Assembly: GCA_964526295.1 (NCBI GenBank)
Contig: CAZGKW010000036.1
Location: forward strand, 1-44,351
DNA: 44,351 nt
Direction of reading: 5' to 3'
Source: CAZGKW01 sp964526295
GTDB taxonomy: Bacteria > Planctomycetota > Phycisphaerae > FEN-1346
Positions 24,710 to 33,297 of this stretch are shown here, piece after piece. The translations under genes were made by a program, and so were the position numbers. Position 1 is the stretch's first letter, and each line of letters opens with the position of its first letter. The notes under the pieces were generated by a model. That model worked only from the letters and a program-made list of their open reading frames with translations. It was not told where the DNA came from and made no database searches.

Positions 24710-26191
24710 TCAGTGCCGGATGCGTTCCCTCAGCCGGTCCAGCAGAGCCGGGGCGGGCAGGGCGTGCGCATCCGTCTTGTCCGTCCAGGCCACGTCGGCC
24801 CCCTGCTCGCAGAGCCTCTTCCATTTGCGGCAGGCCGCGAGGACGGTCGTGTGGTTCTTCCCGCCCATGAGGCGGGCGATCTCGTTGTAAGACAGGTCCG
24901 TCAGGTCCCGGGCCAGGACCATCGCCGCCTGCCGGGCGAGGCTGATGCGGCGGCCCTTGCGGGAGCTGTGGACGTCGGCCACGCTGACCCCGAAGAACGC
25001 GCACGTCTCGGCCTCGATCTTCTGAAGCCCCGCCTTCGGCTGGACGGCCATGCCGCCGTCGGCGATCACCTGCCGCGCCAGGTCGAGCGTGACGGGGTGC
25101 TTCAGGAGGGCGGCATAGGCGATGATCCTCGTCAGGGCGCCCTCCAGGTCGCGGACGTTGCCCTGGACGTGGTGGGCCACCATCTGGAGCACCTCCGGCT
25201 CGAGCCGATAGCCCAGCTCGACGGCCTTGGCGGCCAGGATCCGGCAGCGGGTCTCGGCGTCCGGGTGCGAGAGGCGGACTACCAGCCCTGCCACCCACCG
25301 GCTGATCAGGCGGTCCTCGATGGCGGCGATCTCCCGCGGATGGGCGTCGGAAGCCAGGATGACCAGGCGTCCCCGCCCGTCGAACTCGTTGAACGTGTGG
25401 AGGAACTCCTCCTGGGTCGACCGCTTGCCCGCCAGAAAGTGGATGTCGTCGATGGCCAGGACGTCGAGGCTGCGGTAGCGGTGACGGAAGGCGTCGAGGC
25501 TGTGTGTCTGGATGCCGGCCACGAAGCGGTTCGTGAACTGTTCGGCCGAGAGGAGGGCGACCTTCAGGTCGCTTCGCCGCCGCCGGAGGGCGTGCAGGAT
25601 GGCATAGAGGAGGTGCGTCTTGCCCAGTCCGCACGCCCCGTGGATGAACAGGGGGTGGAAGTCGCCTCCGGGGGCCGACGCGGCCGACTTGGCGGCGGCA
25701 TAGGCCATCTGGTTGCACGGCCCGACGACGAAGTTCTCGAAGCTGAACACGGGCCGCGTGCCCGTCCCGGGCCGGCTCGGCGCGGGGCGCGCCGGGTTGG
25801 CCGCGGGTGGGGGCGTCTCGGCCTCGGCTGACGCGGTGGGAGTGCCGTCCTCGACCAGGTCGGGCGCCTGCGACGGCTCCAGCTCGTCGGCGGCGGCCTC
25901 TGCGTCTTCGAGGTTCTTGCGGCGGCGGGTGCGGAACAGGTCGGGCTGCACGCGATAGGCAATCGGCACGTCGCGGCCGAGGCGTCGGCGGACGGCCTCG
26001 GCGATGTGGTCGGCGAAGTGGCTCCGGATGTAGTCGCTGATGAACAGGTTCGCCACGCCGACCGTCACGTGGCCGTCGTCGGCCCGGAGGTCGGTGGCCC
26101 CGTCGAACCACAGGGCCCATCGCTTGGGCCCCACGGCGGCCTTCAGGTCGGCCAGGAGGCAGTCGGTGTCGGTCAGGGACGGCAGCGGCAC
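24710..26191 (-). CDS. dnaA: Chromosomal replication initiator DnaA
   Basis: Initiates chromosome replication by binding origin boxes and opening the duplex. With the GTG at 26191 the product is 493 residues and domain I starts at the usual distance from its WALWF segment; ATG 26302 would add 37 residues. Domain II is acidic and Pro/Ala-rich (95-145). The AAA+ domain has Walker A GACGLGKT (184-191), Walker B LAIDD (245-249) and an arginine finger in SRWVAGL. Domain IV (about 385-493) holds the helix-turn-helix and the signature GGKNHTTV (443-450). dnaN and recF are not adjacent. Three DnaA-box-like sites lie upstream. Confidence 0.94.
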   Translation of the reverse strand: MPLPSLTDTDCLLADLKAAVGPKRWALWFDGATDLRADDGHVTVGVANLFISDYIRSHFADHIAEAVRRRLGRDVPIAYRVQPDLFRTRRRKNLEDAEAAADELEPSQAPDLVEDGTPTASAEAETPPPAANPARPAPSRPGTGTRPVFSFENFVVGPCNQMAYAAAKSAASAPGGDFHPLFIHGACGLGKTHLLYAILHALRRRRSDLKVALLSAEQFTNRFVAGIQTHSLDAFRHRYRSLDVLAIDDIHFLAGKRSTQEEFLHTFNEFDGRGRLVILASDAHPREIAAIEDRLISRWVAGLVVRLSHPDAETRCRILAAKAVELGYRLEPEVLQMVAHHVQGNVRDLEGALTRIIAYAALLKHPVTLDLARQVIADGGMAVQPKAGLQKIEAETCAFFGVSVADVHSSRKGRRISLARQAAMVLARDLTDLSYNEIARLMGGKNHTTVLAACRKWKRLCEQGADVAWTDKTDAHALPAPALLDRLRERIRH

Positions 26192-26302
26192 AGAAAGACC
26201 CCGTGCGTTGGCGCGGACGCCTGTCCTTGGTTCATCGTGCGGGAACGCCGGAAGGATGCGAGCCCCACCTTGCCCCGGCGTTTGCGTGACGGCACGAGGC
26301 AT

Positions 26303-26634
26303 CTTAACCTAGACTCGGGCGTTGGCAAAATGAAAATTCCGGGTTAAGGTTCCGTGAGACTTTCACGGACTCGCCAAGGCCCCAAGCGATGGCGGGTTAG
26401 ACGCGAAGGGGGCCCGCGAAAAAAAGTTTGTCCACATCGGGCCGGGCCCGTGGATAAGGTGTGGACACCCCCGCGGCGAGCCGCGCGATGTGAGGCGGCG
26501 CCCCTCGCCGATACCCGCCAAACCATTCGTTTGGCCGGAATGGTTGATGGATTCGATGTCGCGTGCCCGATACTAACACTGCCGCGGCACCCCGGCGGTA
26601 GGCTTTCCCCTGCGGACGGTCGGGAGGTCCTGGG
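26303..26634. promoter_or_regulatory. Candidate replication origin / dnaA control region
   Basis: The gap between dnaA and a divergent gene holds three close matches to the DnaA box TTATCCACA: TTGTCCACA at 26428-26436 (plus, 1 mismatch), TTATCCACG at 26457-26449 (minus, 1 mismatch) and GTGTCCACA at 26468-26460 (minus, 2 mismatches). Their centres are 21 and 11 bases apart, about two and one helical turns. An AT-richer tract lies at 26305-26350, beside a 7-bp inverted repeat (tccgtga/tcacgga, 26351-26369). Another inverted repeat (aaccattc/gaatggtt) is at 26521-26545. It could be oriC or only an autoregulatory site for dnaA. Confidence 0.55.
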
Positions 26635-27915
26635 ATGGAGTACGTGCAACCTCGCACGGATTCCGAGGAAATTCTGGGCGTTTACCCATGCCGGGCGGAG
26701 ATCGTCGCCGCCCTCGGCCGCGTCCTGGACCACGCCGCCGGCGACGCCATCGGCCATCACGCCCGAGTGGCCGCCATCGCGGCCCGTCTGGCCGCCCAGT
26801 TCGGGGAGAAGCGCACCCGGCAGGCGTTCTACGCCGGGCTGGTCCACGACGTCGGAATGATGGCGGGCCCCTCCGAACCCCCGCACCGCTGGAACCTCGA
26901 AGACCAGGCCAACCACCCGTCACTCCGGTATCACCCGCTGGTCGGGGCCCAAGTCGTCGGGTCGGCCAGCGGCCTGTTCGCCGTCGCCCAGGTCATTCTG
27001 GACCATCACGAGTGGGCCAACGGTCACGGGTACCCCCGGGGCAAATCCAGCCAGGAGATCGCCCCGGCGGCCCAGGTCGTGCGGTTCGCCGACACCTGCG
27101 ACATGGTCCTCCGGGAACAGGCCTGGCCGGAGCTCATCGCCTTCATCCACGCCATCCGCGTCCGCATTCGCAGCCAAGTCGGCGGCGAAGTGGCCGATGC
27201 CGGCATCGAGGTCCTGGGCGAGCCCGGCCTGTATTCGCAGCTCCTCACGGCCCGGGATGTCTCGCTGCTGGTGGAGGCGACGATCCGCCGCCACGCGGCC
27301 GACGACCTGGTCACGTCCGACGCCGACCTGACGAGCCTGCTGGAGCTGTTCGGCCAGCTCACAGACGCCCACCCCTCCGACAAGCTCGGTCACAGCCGCC
27401 GGGTGGCCAACCTGGCGGTCCTGGTGGCGATGGCGATGGGCCTCGACGAGCGGGACACCTGCCGCATCAAGTGGGCCGCCCTGGTCCACGACGTGGGGTT
27501 GGTGGCCGTGCCGAAGCGGCTCCTGGACAAGCCGGGGATGCTCTCGAACGAGGAGCTGGCGGAGGTCCGCCGTCACGCCGGCCTGGCGGCGCGGTTCATC
27601 CGGCCGATCCGGGGGCTGGAGGACGTGGCCGACATTGCCGCCGCCCACGGCGAGGCGTTCGACGGGTCGGGCTACCCGCGGGGCCTGAGGGCGGGCGACG
27701 TCCCGGTGGGGGCCCGCGTTCTGGCCGTCTGCGACACGTTCGACGCCCTGACGAGCCGCCGGCCCTACCGCGAGCCGCGGAGCTCCGACCTGGCCATCGA
27801 CATCCTGGTCAAGGGGAGCGGGTCGGTCTTCGACCCGGACGTGGTGGACGCCGCCATCCCGACGCTCCTGATGGCCCGTTCGGCCGAGGAGCCGATGGCC
27901 GCGGACATCGCCTGA
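26635..27915 (+). CDS. Protein with two tandem HD-GYP domains
   Basis: A 426-residue cytosolic protein built from two HD-GYP units and little else. Unit 1 (about 20-215) has HD at 71-72, HHE at 124-126 and NGHGYP (Asp of the usual DGxGYP replaced by Asn129). Unit 2 (about 232-420) has HD at 285-286, HGE at 338-340 in place of HHE, DGSGYP (343-348) and CDTFDALTSRRPYR. HDxGK lysines are Met75 and Leu289. Each unit lacks some consensus residues, so activity may be divided or one unit may be regulatory. The ATG at 26635 follows GGGAGG. It diverges from dnaA across the candidate origin. No receiver or sensor domain is attached. Confidence 0.85.
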   Translation: MEYVQPRTDSEEILGVYPCRAEIVAALGRVLDHAAGDAIGHHARVAAIAARLAAQFGEKRTRQAFYAGLVHDVGMMAGPSEPPHRWNLEDQANHPSLRYHPLVGAQVVGSASGLFAVAQVILDHHEWANGHGYPRGKSSQEIAPAAQVVRFADTCDMVLREQAWPELIAFIHAIRVRIRSQVGGEVADAGIEVLGEPGLYSQLLTARDVSLLVEATIRRHAADDLVTSDADLTSLLELFGQLTDAHPSDKLGHSRRVANLAVLVAMAMGLDERDTCRIKWAALVHDVGLVAVPKRLLDKPGMLSNEELAEVRRHAGLAARFIRPIRGLEDVADIAAAHGEAFDGSGYPRGLRAGDVPVGARVLAVCDTFDALTSRRPYREPRSSDLAIDILVKGSGSVFDPDVVDAAIPTLLMARSAEEPMAADIA

Positions 27916-27931
27916 GAGCGGGCCCCATCCG

Positions 27932-29074
27932 CTAGCCGAGGTCGACCTCGACGAGGTCGATCCGGTCGGCGTCGGCATTCCCCAGACCGATCTGCTGGCC
28001 CCAGGCGACCATTTCGCGGGCCGCCGTCAAGGGCCACTCCTCGCCGCGGACCTCGTTGCGTTTGGCTTCCAGGATGCGCATGCCGACGGCCGTCACGGCC
28101 ACCGGGTCGGTGCCCACGATGAGGCCGCGCCAGTCCCACCGGTACTCCGGATTGTCGGCGGGCCCGCCGGCGAACAGCGGCCGGACGGCGTCGACGATGC
28201 ACAACCGCGTCTTCGTCCGCAGCGGCCCCAGGGCGTTCAGCTCCGGCACGCTGCGGGCCATCTCGCCCGGTTGCCACCCGTGGTAGGCCGCGGGGTTGTT
28301 GACGCTCCCGAGGTGGTTCTTCATGGCTGCCGAGATGCCGACGCCCGAGTGGCATTTCAGGACCGACACGTTGACGATGGCCGTCGCGTGGTCGGTGTAG
28401 AGCCGCCTCAGCCGGGTCTTGAGGCCCCGCGAGGGGAGGGCGAACGGGTCGGACAGCTCGCCGTACGGCTCGGGCATCCGCCGGTCCACGGCGACGATCC
28501 GGTCGGCCTTGGCGCCGGCGACGGCGACGAGCTGCGACGAGACGGCGGCGCCGATCTCCCGGTGGCTGTGAAGGGTGGGCCGGCCTATCAGGGTGTGCTT
28601 GATCGCGACGAAGTCGTCCTCGCGGCCGAATCGTCGCCAGGCGGTGGCGACCGCCGGGCCGCCGCTCGGGCCCGCCATGGCGCCCGTCAGCTCGACGACC
28701 GCCCGGTCGAGCATCTGCTGGATCACCAGGGGGTTCACGCGGTAGCCGCGGTCGGGGATGAGGACCTCGGGGTGACGGACGACGACGACGCGGCTCTTCT
28801 CGGTGGGCGGTCCGGCCCGCACAGCCGGTGCGGGCTGGGTCGTCGGCGCCGCGTCGGGCTTGCCCGCATCGGTCGCAGCGCGGACCCCGAGGGGCAGCGC
28901 GGCCGTCCCGGCGGCGGCCGCCGCACCGGCCGCCAGGCGCTCCAGGAACTCCCGCCGCGAGACGCCCAGACGCCGGGCCTCGGCCGCCTGCTGTCGCGCC
29001 CGCTGGCCGAAATCCGCGCAGATCTCACCGAGCGTCATGTGCCCGGCGGGCAATCCGTCTTCGTTTGCGTCCAT
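27932..29074 (-). CDS. Tat-exported DUF362-family protein
   Basis: A 380-residue protein. A long N-terminal region leads to a twin-arginine motif, SRREFLE (residues 39-45), and an Ala-rich hydrophobic stretch, so it should be exported folded. The mature part matches the DUF362 pattern, with NVSVLKCHSGVGISAAMKNH and IVGTDPVAVTAVGMRILE recognisable. DUF362 proteins are often next to ferredoxin modules, but no CxxCxxC cluster is seen here and the function is unknown. It is last in a run of co-directional minus-strand genes and convergent with the dual HD-GYP gene, whose stop is 16 bases away. The start has no strong ribosome site. Confidence 0.78.
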   Translation of the reverse strand: MDANEDGLPAGHMTLGEICADFGQRARQQAAEARRLGVSRREFLERLAAGAAAAAGTAALPLGVRAATDAGKPDAAPTTQPAPAVRAGPPTEKSRVVVVRHPEVLIPDRGYRVNPLVIQQMLDRAVVELTGAMAGPSGGPAVATAWRRFGREDDFVAIKHTLIGRPTLHSHREIGAAVSSQLVAVAGAKADRIVAVDRRMPEPYGELSDPFALPSRGLKTRLRRLYTDHATAIVNVSVLKCHSGVGISAAMKNHLGSVNNPAAYHGWQPGEMARSVPELNALGPLRTKTRLCIVDAVRPLFAGGPADNPEYRWDWRGLIVGTDPVAVTAVGMRILEAKRNEVRGEEWPLTAAREMVAWGQQIGLGNADADRIDLVEVDLG

Positions 29075-29115
29075 CGCACTCGCGATTCTACCGCGTGCAT
29101 CCGCGACGGCAAGGG

Positions 29116-30198
29116 CTACGGTTCGGCTTCGGCGTGGATCTCCAGCACCAGGTATAGCTCCTTGCTCACCAAGTCGCCGGGCGACGTCATGCCGCCGACG
29201 AGGACGGCCTTGCCGAGAGGGGCCCGGAGCGTCGTCCGGAACGTCTGGAGCAGGAACTGGGGCAGGTCGACTTCGACAAAAGATGATTCGGCGTTCCTGC
29301 CCTCGCGGGAGCTGACCGGGGACGTCCGCATGGTCTCCGTCTCGCTGACGACGCTGCGGAGGTCTACCGTCACGCCCGTGCGGTCGGCGGCCAGCGACGG
29401 CGTCACCTCCAGGAGCGCCCCCACGAGGAACGATGCCAACTCGGGGTTGTAGCCCACCGCCTGTTCGCTGACGACCGGCTCGGCGTCACTGACGAGAGTC
29501 TGGACGCGGCCGGAGGCCAGGTGCGTCGTCTGCCGGTCGAAGCAGGTCAGACTGCCCCGATAGATGACATTGTCCTCCAGGTCCTGGACCTGCTGGTCGG
29601 AGAGGATGACGGGGGCTGTCTTCTGGCCGGCCCCCGTCTTGTTGATCTCGGTCGCCAGGGCCCGGTCCAGCAGGACCCAGCGGGCCTCGACGGTCAACAT
29701 GGGCCGGGCCTTGCGAAGGGCCGCCAGCAGCTCGGCCACCTTGTCGTGGTTGGCCTTCGTCTGGATGATGACGAGCAGGGCGCCGACCCGGTCGATCATG
29801 CCCCGACCGCCGCATCCCTCCCAACTGTTCGGGTCGATGGTTCGGGTGATGAGGTCGGCCACGATTTCGGGCCTGAGAGCGGACGTCAGGGCGGCGGCTT
29901 CGCCGAGGTCCGGCTCGCCCCCGAAGAGGTCGCCGAACGAAGCCGCTTCAGACGCTACGTACTCGCTCTCGATCGCGTAGACCCCCACGGGCGAGGCGGT
30001 CCCGCGATAGGGGTAGTCCCTGCCCAGGGTCAGGTCCTGGACGTTGTACATCCGGATGACGACCGGCTCGACCTTCTCGGCTTCGGCGCCCTCTTTGGCC
30101 TTGCCGAGAGGCCCCTGAGCCAGCGAAGGCGTCGCCGGTGTGGCCGGGAAGGCCAGGGCAACGGCAACCAGAACGGCAAGCGTGAGGCGGTCCGGCAT
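29116..30198 (-). CDS. Exported secretin-domain-like protein
   Basis: A 360-residue exported protein. The signal peptide begins MPDRLTLAVLVAVALAFPA. Residues about 45-170 look like an N0/STN-type module (MYNVQDL; IDPNSWEGCGG; LLVIIQTKANHDKVAELLAA), the kind that precedes secretin repeats. The C-terminal half (MLTVEARWVLLD through RAPLGKAVLVGGM) resembles part of a secretin beta-domain, but the whole is too short for a full type II/IV secretin and no LGxLF gate motif is seen. The ATG at 30198 has a textbook GGGAGG. No pilin or secretion ATPase genes are near, so a free-standing envelope role is more likely. Confidence 0.68.
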   Translation of the reverse strand: MPDRLTLAVLVAVALAFPATPATPSLAQGPLGKAKEGAEAEKVEPVVIRMYNVQDLTLGRDYPYRGTASPVGVYAIESEYVASEAASFGDLFGGEPDLGEAAALTSALRPEIVADLITRTIDPNSWEGCGGRGMIDRVGALLVIIQTKANHDKVAELLAALRKARPMLTVEARWVLLDRALATEINKTGAGQKTAPVILSDQQVQDLEDNVIYRGSLTCFDRQTTHLASGRVQTLVSDAEPVVSEQAVGYNPELASFLVGALLEVTPSLAADRTGVTVDLRSVVSETETMRTSPVSSREGRNAESSFVEVDLPQFLLQTFRTTLRAPLGKAVLVGGMTSPGDLVSKELYLVLEIHAEAEP

Positions 30199-30282
30199 GG
30201 TGCACCTCCCTTCAGGCTTCCCTGCTGCGCCCGCTGAGGGCCCTGCCGCTGGGCAGGCTGGGGCCGCGGCCTCCGAAAAAGG

Positions 30283-31506
30283 TTATGCGCCCGCCCCGCC
30301 GGCCTGTTTGAGACGTTCTCGAAGCCAGGCCCGGCGCACGGCCAGGTGCGGCTCGTCGCGGGACCGGTCGAAGGCGAACCGCCGGCCGCTCGGAAGGACG
30401 ACCTCGCCCGAGCCCAGGGCCGCGGCGGGGTTGGCCTCGGCGAACCGCCGGACCGCCAGCCGGATGGCCCGGTCCTCCGCCAGCGTCCAGCCCGACCCGA
30501 CGCGTGCGGCGATCGCCCGACCAGCGGCTCGCTCGGCGTCGTCACCGGCCGGAACGCCGTCGGGGGCGAGGCTGGGCCAACGGGACGGCTCGGCCAGGAC
30601 CGCCTCGACGACCATCGCCCCGATGGCCGCCAGCGGCCGGTCGGACACCTCGTCGGATGCGTCCGCCGTGGACAGGGCATCCAGAGCCGTCAGTACCAGC
30701 GCCAGCCGGGCCCGCGGGCCGGCGTGGTCCAGCGCCGCCAGGGCCGCACGGAACGACTGCGTCCGCTGGGCGGCCGCCTTGTCCTCGGGGCTGCGGACCC
30801 GGAGGAGCTTCGGATCGGTGTGGACGACGTGGTCGGCCGCCCCCAGGAGGAGCCAGACGGTCATCTCGGTGGCCTCGCCCACCGTGAAACCGTGCTCGCC
30901 GAGCCGCCCCGCTGCAAGCTCCGGCCGGTCCATGGCGTGGGCGTCCCAGGCGAGGTTGGCGGCAGCGCCGCCGGCCCGGCTGACGCGGAGGCCGGGCTCC
31001 CCGGCCGGGCTGAAACGGGCGTCTATCTCGCGTCCCCAGACGCGGGCCGTGAACTCGGTATAGGCCCCGAACTTGCACGTCTCCCACCACGGGGGCCGGC
31101 AAGCCGCTGCCGCCGACAGGACATAGGCGGCCTGCGCCTGGTCCTGGTCGTCGAGGAGGGCCAGGTCGCCCTCCAGGGCTTCGGCCGCCCGCCGACAGCG
31201 GTCCCACCGGCCGGTGAGGTAGCTGCGGACGAGGTCTCGGAGGCGGTGCCGGGCGGCACCGCGGCGGCGGGCCGGCTCGGCGTCTTCGGCCGGCTGCGTG
31301 TCAGACGCGGGAGGGGATGGCCCCTCCTGAGCGTCGGTGGTCGGGGTCCCCGCGAATTCGGCCGGGGGGGGTGCTCCCGCAGATTCGCCCGCGGCCGGCG
31401 CCGCGGTCTCATCCGCGACCTCTACCGGTACAGCGGCGCGGAGGGGCGCCGCGTGAAGGAGGATTGCCGCTACGAACCCCGCCGATACCAGGCGGCGGAC
31501 ATCCAT
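30283..31506 (-). CDS. Exported protein of unknown function
   Basis: A 407-residue protein with a signal peptide (MDVRRLVSAGFVAAILLHAA) and a low-complexity Pro/Ala/Thr/Glu linker (residues about 25-80), then an alpha-helical domain with many Ala, Arg and Leu. I recognise no family. Possible landmarks are a WWETCKFGAYTEF segment and a late FDRSRDEPHLAVRRAWLRERL helix. The ATG at 31506 follows AAAGGA. It lies 25 bases after the sulfotransferase stop and 84 before the secretin-like gene, so it is probably in the same transcript. Its function may relate to the envelope, inferred only from export and neighbours. Confidence 0.65.
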   Translation of the reverse strand: MDVRRLVSAGFVAAILLHAAPLRAAVPVEVADETAAPAAGESAGAPPPAEFAGTPTTDAQEGPSPPASDTQPAEDAEPARRRGAARHRLRDLVRSYLTGRWDRCRRAAEALEGDLALLDDQDQAQAAYVLSAAAACRPPWWETCKFGAYTEFTARVWGREIDARFSPAGEPGLRVSRAGGAAANLAWDAHAMDRPELAAGRLGEHGFTVGEATEMTVWLLLGAADHVVHTDPKLLRVRSPEDKAAAQRTQSFRAALAALDHAGPRARLALVLTALDALSTADASDEVSDRPLAAIGAMVVEAVLAEPSRWPSLAPDGVPAGDDAERAAGRAIAARVGSGWTLAEDRAIRLAVRRFAEANPAAALGSGEVVLPSGRRFAFDRSRDEPHLAVRRAWLRERLKQAGGAGA

Positions 31507-31531
31507 CGGTCCTGGTCCTTTCGAACCGGCC

Positions 31532-32692
31532 TCAGAGACGAAGCTCCGCCGGGACGGTGTAGCCCCAGCGGTCGATGGTGAAGTCCCACTCGCGGCCGAT
31601 CCGCCGAATGGTGGCCTCGTCGAGCGTGTAACGGTTCTTGCGATAGCTTCGCTGGCGGGCGAAGAACGCCTCCATGGCCGGCCGGGCGGCCTCGAACCCC
31701 CCCAGCCCGAGCGCCTCATACGCCGCCCCGAGCTGCCCTATGGGGTCGGCCTCGAACTCCTCGAACCGTATCTCGTGGAGATGCCCTTCGGGGACGAGGT
31801 GGCGCGTCTGGAAGAACTGCGTCATCAGGTCGCGGTACTGCCACAAGACCTGCTCGCCGAGGTCCGGCGCGGTATCGCCCTGGAGCGAGAAAGCGGCCAT
31901 TCCCGCCCGCCGCATCAGCACGGTCGACGGGTACACCACGTAGGGATTGCGGTAGACGTGGATGAAGCGGGCGTCGGGGAACAGCTCCAGGAGCGTCGCC
32001 AGGCGGGCCGTGTTCGCCGGGTTCTTCAGCACCAGCCGCACCCCGTCCCGGGCCACGTGGATCGTCTTGAGGAACATCAGGTAGGTCCGTTTCCACTGCT
32101 CGACGTCCCGTCTCGACAGGCCCTCGAACAGGACGGCCTGGCGGAAATGGCGCTCGGCGAAGCAGGGGAAGTAGAACACGTGCCAGTAGGACCACGGCGA
32201 CAGGACCGCCATCGCCGCCTCTTCCTCGTAGGGCCACTTCATGCCCGTCGGCATGTCGTCCATGGGCCGGTGGTAAGGGATGCCCGGGGCGAGGAACGGC
32301 TCCAGGTAGGCCGCCGAGAGGCTCGTCTTCGGGGCCAGGGTGTCCCACATCCGGACGTGGGCCAGGGCCGGGTCCTGGCACAGCAGGCGGAACAGCAGCG
32401 TCGTGCCGCTGCGCCAGTGGCCGATGACGAACACCGGGGGCGGATCGAGCCGGGCCCGACGCATCCGCAGCCCCCAAAGGAGCCAGAACCGCAGTCTCGG
32501 CACCGAGCTGATGATGCTTGTCATCGAGATCGTGACCGCCTGGGGCAGGTGGTCGTAGTGGAACCCCCCGTTCTCGACGAGCAGACGGACCCAGTTGGCC
32601 ACCGTCGTCCCGCCCAGCGGGTGGAAGATGCCCCACGTCCGCTCCAGGACGCGGCCGTTGCCGTAGCTGTCCGACAATCTGACTCGGCGCAT
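31532..32692 (-). CDS. Sulfotransferase (Sulfotransfer_3 type)
   Basis: Transfers sulfate from PAPS to an acceptor. The 386-residue protein has the 5'-phosphosulfate loop in IGHWRSGTTLLFRLL (RSGTT at 94-98) and a 3'-phosphate segment FIHVYRNPYVVYPST, both standard for the family. Two hydrophobic stretches, one before the PAPS loop (RFWLLWGL) and one near WSYWHVFYFPCF, suggest membrane association. The acceptor is unknown; nearby inositol-lipid genes and LysM lipoproteins make a lipid or wall glycan plausible, but that is inference. The start at 32692 has only a weak purine tract (GGACAG). No PAPS-synthesis genes are in view. Confidence 0.83.
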   Translation of the reverse strand: MRRVRLSDSYGNGRVLERTWGIFHPLGGTTVANWVRLLVENGGFHYDHLPQAVTISMTSIISSVPRLRFWLLWGLRMRRARLDPPPVFVIGHWRSGTTLLFRLLCQDPALAHVRMWDTLAPKTSLSAAYLEPFLAPGIPYHRPMDDMPTGMKWPYEEEAAMAVLSPWSYWHVFYFPCFAERHFRQAVLFEGLSRRDVEQWKRTYLMFLKTIHVARDGVRLVLKNPANTARLATLLELFPDARFIHVYRNPYVVYPSTVLMRRAGMAAFSLQGDTAPDLGEQVLWQYRDLMTQFFQTRHLVPEGHLHEIRFEEFEADPIGQLGAAYEALGLGGFEAARPAMEAFFARQRSYRKNRYTLDEATIRRIGREWDFTIDRWGYTVPAELRL

Positions 32693-32858
32693 GACGGGCT
32701 GTCCGGCGTGGGGCGCCGAGGCGCGGCCCTTCGGCCAGCCTCGGGGCCGCCCTGTCTTCGACCCTGAGGCCCAGACCCGAACGGAGTGTGCCGAAGGGCG
32801 GCTTCGCGTCCCACGGATGGCTCTGGCGGCACGAGGCCCGGAGTGTGCGGCAACTCCC

Positions 32859-33236
32859 CTACTTCGGGGGGACCACCAGCACCGTCCCTACGGGGATGTC
32901 GGTGTGGCTCTTGTACTTGCCCCGATTGGCGGCGTCGATCCGGGTCCACAGCTTCCCGTCGCCGTAGAACCGCCGGGCGATCGAGTAGAGCGTATCGCCG
33001 CGCTGGACCGTATACGTCTGGCCGGTCATCCCGGCCGGCTCGGGCGGAGGCGGAGGGGGAGGAGGCGGCGTCACGGGGGGCTCCTCGATCACCGTCGGAC
33101 GCCTCGGCGCCGGCTCCTCGTACGCCAGCTCCGACGACTCGAGCTGGGGCAGCCTTTCCTCTTCCTGGCGGCGGTTCGCACAGCCCACCATCGCCACCGC
33201 CAGAAGCACCACCAATCCCACACACGTTGCTCTCAT
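32859..33236 (-). CDS. LysM lipoprotein
   Basis: A 125-residue peptidoglycan-binding lipoprotein. The signal peptide ends at the lipobox AMVGC (Cys19). A charged region and a run of nine prolines form a stiff spacer (about 50-68), then a complete LysM domain covers residues 73-122 (YTVQRGDTLYSIARRFYGDG ... VLVVPP). The ATG at 33236 follows GAGG. It sits 61 bases downstream of a second, more divergent LysM-like lipoprotein, implying a pair. Likely outer-membrane or inner-membrane anchored, holding the wall. Confidence 0.84.
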   Translation of the reverse strand: MRATCVGLVVLLAVAMVGCANRRQEEERLPQLESSELAYEEPAPRRPTVIEEPPVTPPPPPPPPPEPAGMTGQTYTVQRGDTLYSIARRFYGDGKLWTRIDAANRGKYKSHTDIPVGTVLVVPPK

Positions 33237-33297
33237 TCCGGACCTCGTTTTCCTCTTAAACAGCGGTTCGCTGGGCGCGATTCGGCAGCCGGCTCCG

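Noticed and set aside
22308..26120. A 1270-codon open frame on the minus strand
   Set aside because: Only its last third is real (the MscS channel). The rest is out of frame with the PLP enzyme and dnaA and has the Arg/Pro/Gly composition of a GC-rich shadow.
32693..32858. Short gene between the sulfotransferase and LysM genes
   Set aside because: No frame has a start with a ribosome site or plausible composition; a repeated cggagtgtgc word is the only structure.
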